Below are positions 1-8,037 of a stretch of 17,823 nt of DNA, in pieces. Both the position numbers and the translations under genes were made by a program. The stretch is from JBLNCE01 sp050260415 (GTDB taxonomy: Bacteria; Bacillota; UBA4882; JAAYXC01). Where the stretch lies: positions 1-17,823 of the forward strand of contig JBLNCE010000002.1 of NCBI GenBank assembly GCA_050260415.1, in the 5' to 3' direction. The first letter of the stretch is position 1. Each line of letters starts with the position of its first letter. The notes below the pieces were generated by a model. That model was not told the origin of the DNA. It did no database searches and saw only the letters and a list, made by a program, of their open reading frames with translations.

Positions 1-1294
1 TATTATCCTGGTCGGCGAGATTGACGCCGGGGAAAGTCGAGTCGGCAATGCCCTTCATGAAATCGTACTCAGGGCCGCTGGTCGGCAGGGCCATGAGATC
101 GGCCTCGGTGATGATCATATACCCCTCGCCGCCGATTGGGGTGCTAGTCGGCGTCGGCGTCGGTGTCGAAGCTGGCGGAGTTGGAGTATATGACGGAGTT
201 GGTGTCGGAGTTGATGTGGGTGTCGGTGTTGGAGACGGAAGCGACCCCGAATTGAAGACCCGGAACTCGTTGATGCTCGTCCAGGTACCGGTGTAGCCCG
301 AGGCGCCCGTCACGGTAAGCTTGACGTAACGCGCGCTCGCCGCGGCGAAGGTGTCGCTGATGACCGCGCCGCCGGTGGTGTTGCTCAGCCTGTCGACCAC
401 CTGCGTATAGCTTGTCCCGTTGGTGGAGACTTCCACCTTAAACTGGTACGCCCGGTCCAGATACGGGCAGACTTCCGTACGGTTCACCGTGTAGGTCGCG
501 CCGAGATCAACCTGGATCCATTCGGGGTAGGTATCCGCGGACCATCTGGTCGCGAGATCGCCGTCCACCGCATGCGAGGCTTCGTTGCCCGCCTGCTGGC
601 TGGAGAATGTAACCGGCTTGTTCAAGGCCAGATTGACCCCGGGCGAGGACGAGGGTGTCGGAGTGGGAGTCGCTGTCGGTGTTGGCGTTAAAGTTGGCGT
701 CGGCGTCGGCGTTGATGCGGTGCCGGTGATTACCTCGAGGACCGGCTTATCGGAGGCAGCTTCCTTGCTATTGAAATAGACGTTCTTCTTGACCGTCGAG
801 CCTTGCGCCAGGATGATGGTCACGATCTTATCCCCGGCATATTGGCCGTTCACGAAGTCTGTCACGTCAAATGAGTACCAAGCGGCGGCCGAGGGGATGT
901 TCACGCTCGTAATGAGCGTCCCCTTGGCCGGCTTGTTGCTGTAGGTGATCCCGGTCTCGGTCCAGGAGTCGGTCGTGCAGGTGTAGGCGTCGACGGAGGC
1001 CGGCGTGCCCTCGATGGACGTGCAGTACAGCTTCAAAGTGGCGCTGGTGATGGTGCCCGTGACGCCAGCGAGGTCGAACTTCAGATAGCTCTCACGGATG
1101 TAAGAGGCGGTCGCCGCACCTTTGACCAAAAGATTGGCGTTTGTGCCGTAGTTGGTAGTGGCGGAGCCCCCGCTGACATATGCGTCGGCTGTAGGAGCGA
1201 GATTGAACGTGGCCCCCTGGACTGACAGGGAAACCAGGCATAGGAGCATGGCGATCACCGGGATGTACACCGCAAGTCTCTTGCCTGTAAACAA
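1..1294 (-). CDS. Secreted modular glycan-binding protein, probable polysaccharide lyase (C-terminus cut by window edge)
   Basis: The frame is open from a TTG start at 1294 to the window edge (431 residues visible). The start is chosen because a GAGGGAG ribosome-binding site lies about 8 nt upstream and the next in-frame ATG (1249) would destroy the signal peptide. Residues 4-28 form a Sec signal peptide (KR then a hydrophobic run, ending VQGA). Residues about 29-190 resemble the DNRLRE/CBM96 fold (N-terminal NLAPTADAYV, then YLKFDL, a W near 140, and a late KPVLEV strand). Residues about 193-215 are a Thr-Pro linker. Residues about 219-348 are an F5/8 type C (CBM32-like) domain with NLALNKPV, AVDGDLATRW, WIQVDLG and INEFRVF. 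A second Thr-Pro linker spans 351-386. From 391 the text IITEADLMALPTSG followed by NLADQDN looks like the start of an alginate-lyase-superfamily domain, but most of that domain lies outside. Module calls are by recall of family signatures; the catalytic call is the least certain. Confidence 0.8.
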   Translation of the reverse strand, partial: MFTGKRLAVYIPVIAMLLCLVSLSVQGATFNLAPTADAYVSGGSATTNYGTNANLLVKGAATASYIRESYLKFDLAGVTGTITSATLKLYCTSIEGTPASVDAYTCTTDSWTETGITYSNKPAKGTLITSVNIPSAAAWYSFDVTDFVNGQYAGDKIVTIILAQGSTVKKNVYFNSKEAASDKPVLEVITGTASTPTPTPTLTPTPTATPTPTPSSSPGVNLALNKPVTFSSQQAGNEASHAVDGDLATRWSADTYPEWIQVDLGATYTVNRTEVCPYLDRAYQFKVEVSTNGTSYTQVVDRLSNTTGGAVISDTFAAASARYVKLTVTGASGYTGTWTSINEFRVFNSGSLPSPTPTPTSTPTPTPSYTPTPPASTPTPTPTSTPIGGEGYMIITEADLMALPTSGPEYDFMKGIADSTFPGVNLADQDN

Positions 1295-1371
1295 AACACC
1301 ACTCCCTCTCTCTGAGTATTCAATCACTGGATACACCAAAGACATAAGACCATATCCGGCTCTTCTTTTCC

Positions 1372-1423
1372 CCACCCCCTTCCTTGCCGGGTAAGGCATG
1401 AAGGGATGTGGCGGTTATCCGCC
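1372..1423. other. Two adjacent hairpins in the leader of the minus-strand gene
   Basis: An imperfect hairpin pairs CCCTTC (1377-1382) with GAAGGG (1400-1405) around an inner stem CTTGC/GTAAG (1383-1387 with 1391-1395, one G-U pair). Next to it GGCGG (1410-1414) and CCGCC (1419-1423) form a 5-bp stem with a TTAT loop. The outer CCAC (1372-1375) could pair with GTGG (1408-1411), which overlaps the second hairpin, so the two may compete. Neither is followed by a T-tract on either strand. They would lie in the untranslated leader of the minus-strand gene. Function unknown. Confidence 0.35.
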
Positions 1424-1451
1424 CCACCTCTCCATACATTCAGCTCAGGTT

Positions 1452-1457
1452 ATTATA
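1452..1457 (-). promoter_or_regulatory. Candidate -10 box (TATAAT) for the minus-strand gene
   Basis: Read on the minus strand this is a perfect TATAAT about 158 bases upstream of the TTG start at 1294. A TTGACG lies 26 bases upstream, too far for a normal sigma-A spacer, and the hexamer at 17 bases is GCCCGG. A good -10 without a usable -35 fits an activator-dependent promoter, and the neighbouring gene encodes an AraC-type activator. Inference from sequence only. Confidence 0.4.
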
Positions 1458-1518
1458 GACAATGGCCAAGTGTCCCGGGCGATCGTCAAACAACGGGCTG
1501 TGGGGTTCCAAAAACCTG

Positions 1519-1540
1519 TTTGATGGCAATTTGATGACAA
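1519..1540. repeat. Tandem 11-bp direct repeat, candidate activator site
   Basis: TTTGATGGCAA (1519-1529) is followed directly by TTTGATGACAA (1530-1540), one mismatch in eleven. A related inverted copy, CGTCAAACA, lies at 1484-1492. AraC-family proteins commonly bind tandem direct repeats one helical turn apart, and this pair sits about 60-90 bases upstream of the candidate minus-strand -10 box, on the regulator-gene side. It is a reasonable candidate for the regulator's own binding site, but no experiment or conservation supports it here. Confidence 0.4.
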
Positions 1541-1603
1541 TAGGGGAATTTGAGATGGCGTTTCTCTACCTTGAATACTATCCGCCAGTCAAAACCTTGT
1601 AAA

Positions 1604-1632
1604 TTGATCATTCAAGCATGGATCGATAGATT
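1604..1632 (+). promoter_or_regulatory. Candidate sigma-A promoter for the regulator gene
   Basis: TTGATC (1604-1609), a 17-base spacer, then TAGATT (1627-1632). Each hexamer matches four of six consensus positions. It would start transcription near 1639, just before the palindrome at 1646-1663 and about 185 bases upstream of the regulator start. A weak match, kept because the spacing and position are right. Confidence 0.35.
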
Positions 1633-1645
1633 ATGCCCGCATCTA

Positions 1646-1663
1646 CCATGGTTTACACCATGG
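1646..1663. promoter_or_regulatory. Palindromic operator candidate CCATGGT-TTAC-ACCATGG
   Basis: Two perfectly complementary 7-bp arms (1646-1652 and 1657-1663) are separated by TTAC. The site lies just downstream of the candidate start point for the regulator promoter, where a bound repressor would block transcription. AraC-family proteins usually bind direct repeats, so a dimeric repressor of another family would be the more natural ligand; none is encoded in this window. Confidence 0.35.
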
Positions 1664-1823
1664 CGCCGCCCGGAATCAGTCACTTCAAACCCCATCCCCC
1701 CAGGCGGCGGAGGGCCGCATGCGCGGAGAACCGGGTAAGGTCATGAAGGCTTAACGACACATACGGAGAAATAATGGTTCGTTGTTTCGTCGGCCGAGTT
1801 GGTCTTGCGGGAGGGATCGGGTG

Positions 1824-4103
1824 ATGCGCCTGGCATGGCTCAGGGAACATCGGATGTTCTTGAGATTCCTGCTCTCATACCTCTTGGTGCTCGTAGTGCC
1901 GATCGCGATCATCAGCGGCGCGATCCAAGGGCGGATCTTGGCCGAACTGGAGATGGAAGTCCGCCGTTCCAACCAGATACTCCTGCGCCAGGTATCCCAG
2001 GTTATGGATCTCCGCATGCGTGAATTCACCCTGATGGCCGGTCAGATGTCGCTCAACTCACGTGTGCGCGACTTTTTGTTCCGGCCGGGCTCCGGTCCGG
2101 AGGAAGTCATCAGACTTCTCGACCTGCAAAAGGAGATATCGATCTTTCAAGCGCCAAACCGGTTTCTATCGGAACTGTACATATATAGTTTCAAGGCCCA
2201 TGTCATGGTATCAAGGGGGACCTGCTACGATCCGTCCTTCTTCTACCACCAGGTTCGTCGTCCGGAAAGTGCCACCTATGATGAGTGGCTGAAGGAGATG
2301 CGCGGGGAGTATAGCAACGGTCATCTTACCGCGGCGGCTTATTTGGTTCTGGATAACGGACTGTCTTATTCACGAAATTTCATTACCTACATGCAGTCTT
2401 TGCCGGCCAACGCGGGCCAGTCATCCGGCACGCTGGTCGCCTATCTCGCGAACGAACAGATCGAGCAGTTATTGGAGCCGTTGGTTTCCGGGCGGGATGG
2501 GGTGGCCTTTATTGCCGATGGAGAGGGTAATATCTTAATTTCCACCGATAGAGTGCCCCCCGATTTCTGGCGGGGCCGTGCCGGTAAGGGCGACGAACGG
2601 TTGATTCTTGACGGAGAGCCGGCGATCGCCAGTATTGAGAAGTCGACGATTGCCGATTGGTACTATGTGGCGGTCGTCCCGGCGCGCATCTTCAATGCCA
2701 AGGTGGCCGCTATTCGTGCTCTCATGGCGATAATTCTGATCTTATGCTTATTCGTGGGCGTGGGCTTCGCTGCGGGTTTATCGTGGCGGAACTATCGTCC
2801 TATCAAGGCCATGCTTGAGGTCTTGGCGCCGATCAAGGTCAGAGGCCGAAGCGCATCGCAGGATGAGATCGCGCTGATCGTGGAGTCCACGAAGGAGGCG
2901 ATGCGGGAAAACCAGAGCCTACGAAGCTATCTACAGCAGAACAAGGCCTTCATGAAGAGCAACTTGTTGCGGCGATTACTTTATGGCCGGGTACCCGTGA
3001 ACGAGATCGCCATAATCTTGCGGGCTTTGAACACTTCGCCGGAGGCTCGTTATACGGTGGCGGTGGCCGATCTTGAGATGCCGGACGAACAGGCTACGGC
3101 TGCCGCCAAAGGCTTCATGAGTCTCGCGGCGGCGGAAGGCATCCAACGCTTGGTTTCCTGTCTGATTACGGAGATAGAGGATGAAAGACTGGGAATCCTG
3201 TTGGCCCTGCCGACGGAGGGGGATGCGAACAAGATAGTCCTTGACATGGCCAGGCGCATCCAGGAGCACTTAAGGGAAGAGTACCACATCCCGATCAGCG
3301 TTGGATTCAGTATCGCCTCCGACGCGGAGGGTATCCCGCAAGCATTCAGGGAGGCTGTACAGGCGGTGGATTACCGCATCGTCCAAGGGCATTGTGCCAT
3401 CATTCCCTATGGACAGATTGCCCAGGTCGATAACTCCTACTGCTATCCTCTCGACCGCGAACGTCAACTAATCAATCATGTTAAAGCCGCCGATTTTATC
3501 GCGGTCAGCGCAATGGTAGACGAGATCTACGAGGAAAACTTCGTTCGGCGTCAATTGCCGATCTCCCTTATCCGTTGCTTGTTTTTTGATCTGATCGGCA
3601 CGGCGCTGAAGGTTCTGAATGAACTGAATATGGCGGAGGAAGAAGTGCTCGGGGCCAATTCGGAGATGAATCGCTGGCTAAAGCAATCGGCCACGGCCGT
3701 GGAGATGCGCGATAGCCTGAAGCAGATCTACAGGCGAATCTGTGATTGGATTGCCGGTCATCGGCAAGAAGGTAATAACGCCAAGCTAAGGAAGGAAGTT
3801 CTAGCTCTGTTGGAGGACGGCTGCTCCGACCCGAACCTGAGCCTGGTCTTGCTGGCGGAACGAACGGGATTCTCCTTGTCTTACCTATCTCGATTTATCA
3901 AGGATCAAACCGGGTATAGTTTTACCGACTATGTTAACCGTCTGCGGATTGAACGGAGCAAGGCGCTCCTCGGTGAGAGGGGGAGAACGATCGGCGAGGT
4001 TGCATCGGCGGTAGGTTATCTTAGTGCCAATACTTTTATTCGTATCTTCAAAAAGTATGAAGGCATAACACCGGGTCAGTTCCGCGGCCGAATACAAGCC
4101 TAG
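1824..4103 (+). CDS. Membrane-anchored Cache-type sensor / AraC-family transcriptional regulator
   Basis: A 759-residue one-piece sensor and DNA-binding protein of the type common beside sugar ABC importers in Bacillota. The ATG at 1824 is chosen because GGGAGGG (1809-1815) lies 8 nt upstream; GTG at 1821 is possible and the frame extends upstream to a TTG at 1782. Residues about 12-32 are a first transmembrane helix (FLRFLLSYLLVLVVPIAII). Residues about 35-295 form an extracytoplasmic segment, expected to be a Cache-like ligand-binding domain. A second helix lies at about 297-319. The cytoplasmic linker and a middle region (SVGFSIASDAEGIPQAFREA) resemble the YesN-type central domain. Residues about 656-759 hold two helix-turn-helix motifs of the AraC/XylS family (LVLLAERTGFSLSYLSRFIK and IGEVASAVGYLSANTFIRIF, then ITPGQFR). 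It probably senses an imported-type glycan outside the membrane and activates the downstream cluster and perhaps the divergent gene; the ligand is unknown. Confidence 0.9.
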   Translation: MRLAWLREHRMFLRFLLSYLLVLVVPIAIISGAIQGRILAELEMEVRRSNQILLRQVSQVMDLRMREFTLMAGQMSLNSRVRDFLFRPGSGPEEVIRLLDLQKEISIFQAPNRFLSELYIYSFKAHVMVSRGTCYDPSFFYHQVRRPESATYDEWLKEMRGEYSNGHLTAAAYLVLDNGLSYSRNFITYMQSLPANAGQSSGTLVAYLANEQIEQLLEPLVSGRDGVAFIADGEGNILISTDRVPPDFWRGRAGKGDERLILDGEPAIASIEKSTIADWYYVAVVPARIFNAKVAAIRALMAIILILCLFVGVGFAAGLSWRNYRPIKAMLEVLAPIKVRGRSASQDEIALIVESTKEAMRENQSLRSYLQQNKAFMKSNLLRRLLYGRVPVNEIAIILRALNTSPEARYTVAVADLEMPDEQATAAAKGFMSLAAAEGIQRLVSCLITEIEDERLGILLALPTEGDANKIVLDMARRIQEHLREEYHIPISVGFSIASDAEGIPQAFREAVQAVDYRIVQGHCAIIPYGQIAQVDNSYCYPLDRERQLINHVKAADFIAVSAMVDEIYEENFVRRQLPISLIRCLFFDLIGTALKVLNELNMAEEEVLGANSEMNRWLKQSATAVEMRDSLKQIYRRICDWIAGHRQEGNNAKLRKEVLALLEDGCSDPNLSLVLLAERTGFSLSYLSRFIKDQTGYSFTDYVNRLRIERSKALLGERGRTIGEVASAVGYLSANTFIRIFKKYEGITPGQFRGRIQA

Positions 4104-4166
4104 ATATTTAGGTACTGCAGACAAACCGCCCGGGCATGATCGGTATATCAAAGAAACATCGAGCTA

Positions 4167-4196
4167 TTTACGGCAAGTTCCCTTCATAACTAGAAT
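4167..4196 (+). promoter_or_regulatory. Candidate sigma-A promoter for the binding-protein operon
   Basis: TTTACG (4167-4172), an 18-base spacer, then TAGAAT (4191-4196, five of six matches). Transcription would begin near 4203, leaving about 40 bases of leader carrying the GGAGAGAGGG ribosome-binding site. This is the best promoter match in the window and suggests that the binding protein and following genes are transcribed separately from the regulator. Confidence 0.5.
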
Positions 4197-4244
4197 GGGA
4201 CCATGATGGACCCCATGGAACCAGTGGGAAGGAGAGAGGGAATC

Positions 4245-5867
4245 ATGAAGAGGTTCGGAACCATTAGGGTTGTGGCGATCTTGGCAGCGTTGATGGTCGC
4301 CATGACGGTCGTTTTACCGGTGCTTGGGGCGGAGAGGGGTTATCCGATTCCAGGGCAGCTACAATTCACGGTATGGACGCCGATGAATCCTGTTGCGGCC
4401 GCAACCTGCAAATCGTACGCGGACATCCTCGCCTTTCAGGAGGCCGAAAAACGTACGGGCGTCAAGATTAAATGGTCGAATCCCGTCGGCGGCTTGGACG
4501 CCGAGCAGTTCAACCTGATGTTGGTCTCACGAGATCTGCCTGACATGTTTTCGCTTCCCACAGGGCAAAGTTGGTTCTCGGTGCCGGGCGGCGCTGAAAA
4601 GTTTTACAACGACAAGATTATTCTTAAATTGAACGATCTAATCGACAAATACGCGCCGAATTTCAAGAGCGTACTCCGGAACAACCCTGAGGCGCGAAAG
4701 CAGTTGATGACGGATGATGGGAGCATCTATTACATCCCCATGCTCCGCTTGGCGCCCGAAATCAACGTATTTCTAGGGTTTCAAATCCGTCAGGACTGGC
4801 TCGACAAGTTGGGTTTGAAGGTGCCCACGACCATCGATCAGTGGTACAACGTTTTGAAAGCTTTCAAGACCAGGGATCCCAATGGTAACGGTAAAGCGGA
4901 CGAGATCCCATTCACCGCCACCCGCCTGAACTTGGGTCCCGAATTTACCAGATTCCCATGGGCGTGGGGAGTGTGTTTTGGCAGTTCCTACGGGAACGGG
5001 TTCATGCAAGTCAACGGCAAGGCCGTCTATGGCCCGATTCAAAAGGAATTCAAGGGCGCTCTTGAGTTCATGAACAAGCTTTACAAAGAGGGATTGCTGG
5101 ATCCCGATTTTGCCATCCAGGAGCGTAAGCAGATGGATGTCAAAGTCTTGAGCGATCAAGCAGGCGCGTGGTTTGGGTATGCCGGCGCCCAACTCGGTAC
5201 GTTCATGACCGCCATGGAGGGTAAAGAACCGAAGTCATTCAAGATCTCCGGCGCCCCGTTCCCCATCGGTCCGGCAAAGAAACCCTATAACTTCGATCGG
5301 AACCTGATCAGTCCCGTCAGCGGTTATGGCATGGCGATTTCCACCGCATGCAAGAATCCTGCTGCAGCCATGAAATGGCTTGATTACGCTTTCAGCAAAG
5401 AAGGGCATATGCTCTACAACTTTGGTGTGGAAGGGATAACCTATCAGATGATCAAAGGATATCCCACTTACACCGATTTGATCATGAAGAACCCGGATGG
5501 TTTGACAGTATCAAAAGCAATGACCAAGTACTTCATGTCCGCGCAAAACTGGTCAATGGTCCAAGATGTCCGGTATTTTGACCAGTATCAGAGCCCGTTA
5601 GGGAAAGAGGCCATCGCTATTTGGGCCAAAGGAAAAACCGACCGGACATTTCCTCCCGTCACCTTTAGTTCAGGAGAAAGCCAAACTATTTCTTCAAAGT
5701 TAACTGAGATTAATACGTATGTTACAGAGATGTACCTAAAATTCATCATGGGGACGGTACCGCTGAGTGATTTCGATAAGTATGTCAATCAGGTTAAGCA
5801 GATGGGGATCGAAGAGGTCACGAAGATTCATCAAGCCGCGCTCGATCGTTTCAACAAGCGAAAGTAG
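4245..5867 (+). CDS. ABC transporter extracellular sugar-binding protein (LplA/YtcQ type)
   Basis: A 540-residue solute-binding protein of the large class that feeds oligosaccharides to LplB/YtcP-type permeases. The ATG at 4245 is preferred over the upstream ATG at 4203 because AAGGAGAGAGGG ends 4 bases before it and the signal peptide then starts correctly with MKRF. Residues 1-29 are a Sec signal peptide (basic start, long hydrophobic run, VLGA before ERG). No lipobox cysteine is present, so the protein should be released or periplasmic rather than lipid-anchored. DPNGNGKADEIP around residue 210 is the Asp/Asn-rich loop typical of this subfamily and possibly binds calcium. FTVWTPMNP near the mature N-terminus and AAMKWLDYAFSKEGHMLYNFGVEG in the C-terminal half also match the family. 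It is the first gene of the operon and is separated from its permeases by five enzyme genes, an unusual order. The substrate cannot be read from sequence. Confidence 0.92.
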   Translation: MKRFGTIRVVAILAALMVAMTVVLPVLGAERGYPIPGQLQFTVWTPMNPVAAATCKSYADILAFQEAEKRTGVKIKWSNPVGGLDAEQFNLMLVSRDLPDMFSLPTGQSWFSVPGGAEKFYNDKIILKLNDLIDKYAPNFKSVLRNNPEARKQLMTDDGSIYYIPMLRLAPEINVFLGFQIRQDWLDKLGLKVPTTIDQWYNVLKAFKTRDPNGNGKADEIPFTATRLNLGPEFTRFPWAWGVCFGSSYGNGFMQVNGKAVYGPIQKEFKGALEFMNKLYKEGLLDPDFAIQERKQMDVKVLSDQAGAWFGYAGAQLGTFMTAMEGKEPKSFKISGAPFPIGPAKKPYNFDRNLISPVSGYGMAISTACKNPAAAMKWLDYAFSKEGHMLYNFGVEGITYQMIKGYPTYTDLIMKNPDGLTVSKAMTKYFMSAQNWSMVQDVRYFDQYQSPLGKEAIAIWAKGKTDRTFPPVTFSSGESQTISSKLTEINTYVTEMYLKFIMGTVPLSDFDKYVNQVKQMGIEEVTKIHQAALDRFNKRK

Positions 5868-5913
5868 GTTATTACGCAAGTAACGATGTGACGGCAAGGT
5901 TTACAGGGATCCA

Positions 5914-5942
5914 AGGGGCGGGGACTTCAGTGCTCCGCCCCT
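5914..5942 (+). other. Intercistronic hairpin between binding protein and GH42 genes
   Basis: AGGGGCGG (5914-5921) pairs perfectly with CCGCCCCT (5935-5942). No T-tract follows, so this does not look like an intrinsic terminator. It ends 14 bases before the GH42 start. A likely role is to stabilise the upstream binding-protein transcript or limit read-through, giving more binding protein than enzyme, as stem-loops after binding-protein genes do in other sugar operons. Confidence 0.55.
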
Positions 5943-5956
5943 GATTACTGCGGGGG

Positions 5957-7948
5957 ATGGATTTGGAAGGCACCTCAATCAAGCTCGGAGTCTGCTATTA
6001 CCCGGAGCATTGGCCGGAAGATCGTCACGAGACCGATATCAGGCTCATGGCGGAAGCGGGCATTCAATTGGTGAGAATGGGCGACTATGCCTGGTCGAGG
6101 TTGGAACCGGAAGAGGGTGTCTATCGCTTTGCCTGGCTTGGGAGCATTATCGACCGTTTTGGTGAGCACGGCATCAAGACCATTCTGTGCACCCCCACGT
6201 CAGCCCCGCCCCTCTGGTTGTTTACCAAACACCCGGACATTACGCAAGTGGATGCCGACGGGCATCGGCTTAGCCCTGTCACCCGTGATGTGTGCTGCCA
6301 CAACAACCCGATCTACCAGAGGTATTGTGAGGGAATCGTTCGCGAACTGGTTAACCGCTTCAAGGACAATAAGAACGTGATCGCCTACCAAATCGACAAC
6401 GAACTCACCTCCTATCCCTGTTGCTGCGAACATTGCGAACGGGCATACCGGGATTGGCTCAGACACAAGTATGGAACGCCGGCCGATTACAACAACCGCT
6501 GCGGCCTCGTTTTTTGGAGTCAGGAGATCCCGGATTGGGATGCCGTGACTATACCACGAAAAACGAAGAAGCCAAGACACCCATCCCAGCTATTGGACTT
6601 CAAGCGTTTTTGCTCGGATACGGTCGCGGATCACTGCCGTCGGCAGGCGGAGATCATCAGAGAGATATCTCCGGACAAAACCGTTACCACCAACCTGTGC
6701 GGCCTGCTCAACCAGAACATGTTCGACCTCTCGCGCAGTCTGGACCTGGTTTCGTTGGATGTCTATCCCCGGGGCGATACCGTGGTGGCGAACACCTCCT
6801 ATGAGTTGGATTTCGTGCGCGGTCTCAAGCGCAAGAACTTCTGGATGCTCGAGCAACAGTGCAGCCCCACCGCTTTTAGGGACCACAACTTGACGATGAG
6901 GCCGGGCGAGACGAGAGCATATACCTACAAAAGCATCGCCCATGGCGCGGATGCCGTCGTTTATTTCCGCTGGCGAGCCTGCCGCTTCGGCGCCGAGCAG
7001 ATCGGGGCGGGGCTGTTGCGGCACGACGGGCGCAAGAACCGGACATACGACGAGGTGCAGAGGATCTGTCGGGAACTAGGCGGGATCGAGGAGTATCTGC
7101 ATGGCAGCGAACCCGAGCGGGCCCGGGTCGCCATCGTCCTATCCGTTGACAGCTGCTGGTCTCTCCAGACGGACAATAGGATCACCAAAGATCTCGACTA
7201 CCGTGGCGAGTTAATGAAGTACTATCGATCTCTGGCGAAAAAGGACATCATGGTGGATTTCGTCGAGCCGGGCGGGGACCTGTCCGGATATAAGTGTGCG
7301 ATCGCACCGATGATGACGGTGATGGCGGAAAAAGACGCGGATTGGCTCGCTTCATTTGTGGGAGAAGGCGGAACGGCGGTAATCGGTTGCTTGTCCGGTT
7401 TATTCGACCAATATGGGGTCGTCACCGAGGATTATTACCAGGGTCCGCTGCGAAAGCTCCTGGGCATCAGGGTTACCGAATGGAATACCTTCCCCACAGG
7501 CGAATGCGGCTGTTTTACTTTGGCCGGGAAAGAATACCGGGCCGAATTACTTGTGATGGCCGTGGAGCGCGAGGGCGCCGAAGCCATGGCGGTATATAAC
7601 ACCGATTATTACCGGGGTCTCCCCGCGGTAACGGTCAACAAATATGGCCGGGGAGAGGCCTATTATGTTTCCACCAGCGCGGATCAGGGTTTTTACGACG
7701 ATTTCCTCATCAAAATCATGGAAAAACTCGATTTGGTCCGCAGCGACATATACGGTGAAGGTCTTGAGATCAAGGCCAGGGTCCGGGATGACCGGAAGGT
7801 CTATTTCGTCATCAACCTCTCCGGTCAGCCGCGGACGCTTTCGCTGAAGAACAAGTTTCTTAATCTTCTGAACGGCGACCTAATGCAAGGTGAAACGGCT
7901 GTCCCGGCCAATGAAGTGCTCCTGCTGATACCGGGACCGGGAGCGTGA
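5957..7948 (+). CDS. GH42 beta-galactosidase (possibly alpha-L-arabinopyranosidase)
   Basis: A 663-residue glycoside hydrolase of family 42, a normal length. The N-terminus IKLGVCYYPEHWPE is the family signature. YQIDNEL places the acid/base glutamate at E149 and FWMLEQ the nucleophile at E299; IAHGADAVVYFRWR follows as expected. C155-x-C157-x-x-C160 together with C113 or C114 match the zinc-binding cysteines known in Thermus-type GH42 enzymes. No signal peptide is seen, so it should act in the cytoplasm on imported oligosaccharides, removing terminal beta-galactose or alpha-L-arabinopyranose. The start at 5957 follows GCGGGGG almost directly, a poor spacing, so translation may be weak or the true start may be a few codons away. 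It follows the binding-protein gene after an 89-base gap containing a hairpin. Confidence 0.93.
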   Translation: MDLEGTSIKLGVCYYPEHWPEDRHETDIRLMAEAGIQLVRMGDYAWSRLEPEEGVYRFAWLGSIIDRFGEHGIKTILCTPTSAPPLWLFTKHPDITQVDADGHRLSPVTRDVCCHNNPIYQRYCEGIVRELVNRFKDNKNVIAYQIDNELTSYPCCCEHCERAYRDWLRHKYGTPADYNNRCGLVFWSQEIPDWDAVTIPRKTKKPRHPSQLLDFKRFCSDTVADHCRRQAEIIREISPDKTVTTNLCGLLNQNMFDLSRSLDLVSLDVYPRGDTVVANTSYELDFVRGLKRKNFWMLEQQCSPTAFRDHNLTMRPGETRAYTYKSIAHGADAVVYFRWRACRFGAEQIGAGLLRHDGRKNRTYDEVQRICRELGGIEEYLHGSEPERARVAIVLSVDSCWSLQTDNRITKDLDYRGELMKYYRSLAKKDIMVDFVEPGGDLSGYKCAIAPMMTVMAEKDADWLASFVGEGGTAVIGCLSGLFDQYGVVTEDYYQGPLRKLLGIRVTEWNTFPTGECGCFTLAGKEYRAELLVMAVEREGAEAMAVYNTDYYRGLPAVTVNKYGRGEAYYVSTSADQGFYDDFLIKIMEKLDLVRSDIYGEGLEIKARVRDDRKVYFVINLSGQPRTLSLKNKFLNLLNGDLMQGETAVPANEVLLLIPGPGA

Positions 7949-7960
7949 AAGGATCCGGCA

Positions 7961-7981
7961 GGCACCTCTGAAAGAGGTGTC
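7961..7981 (+). other. Intercistronic hairpin after the GH42 gene
   Basis: GGCACCTCT (7961-7969) pairs with AGAGGTGTC (7973-7981) around a GAA loop; one of the nine pairs is G-U. The following bases (AAGACGG) hold no T-tract, so it is more likely an mRNA stability or processing element than a terminator. It lies in the 89-base gap before the lyase-like gene. Confidence 0.5.
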
Positions 7982-8037
7982 AAGACGGCATGCGCGCATC
8001 GAATAGCCAGCAACCATGAAAAAAAGGAGGTCTTGAC

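Noticed and set aside
661..716. Possible CRISPR-like or minisatellite repeats in the GTCGGC-type runs
   Set aside because: The short hexamer repeats encode Thr-Pro linkers in frame; there are no repeat-spacer units.
21..779. Plus-strand frames rich in Gly-Val repeats
   Set aside because: They are the complement of the Thr-Pro linkers of the minus-strand secreted protein, not separate genes.
4120..4155. Terminator after the regulator gene (ACCG, CCCGGG, CGGT pairs)
   Set aside because: Only short pairing and no T-tract; not supportable.
5914..5942. Intrinsic terminator
   Set aside because: The stem is strong but no T-tract follows and the next gene starts 14 bases later.
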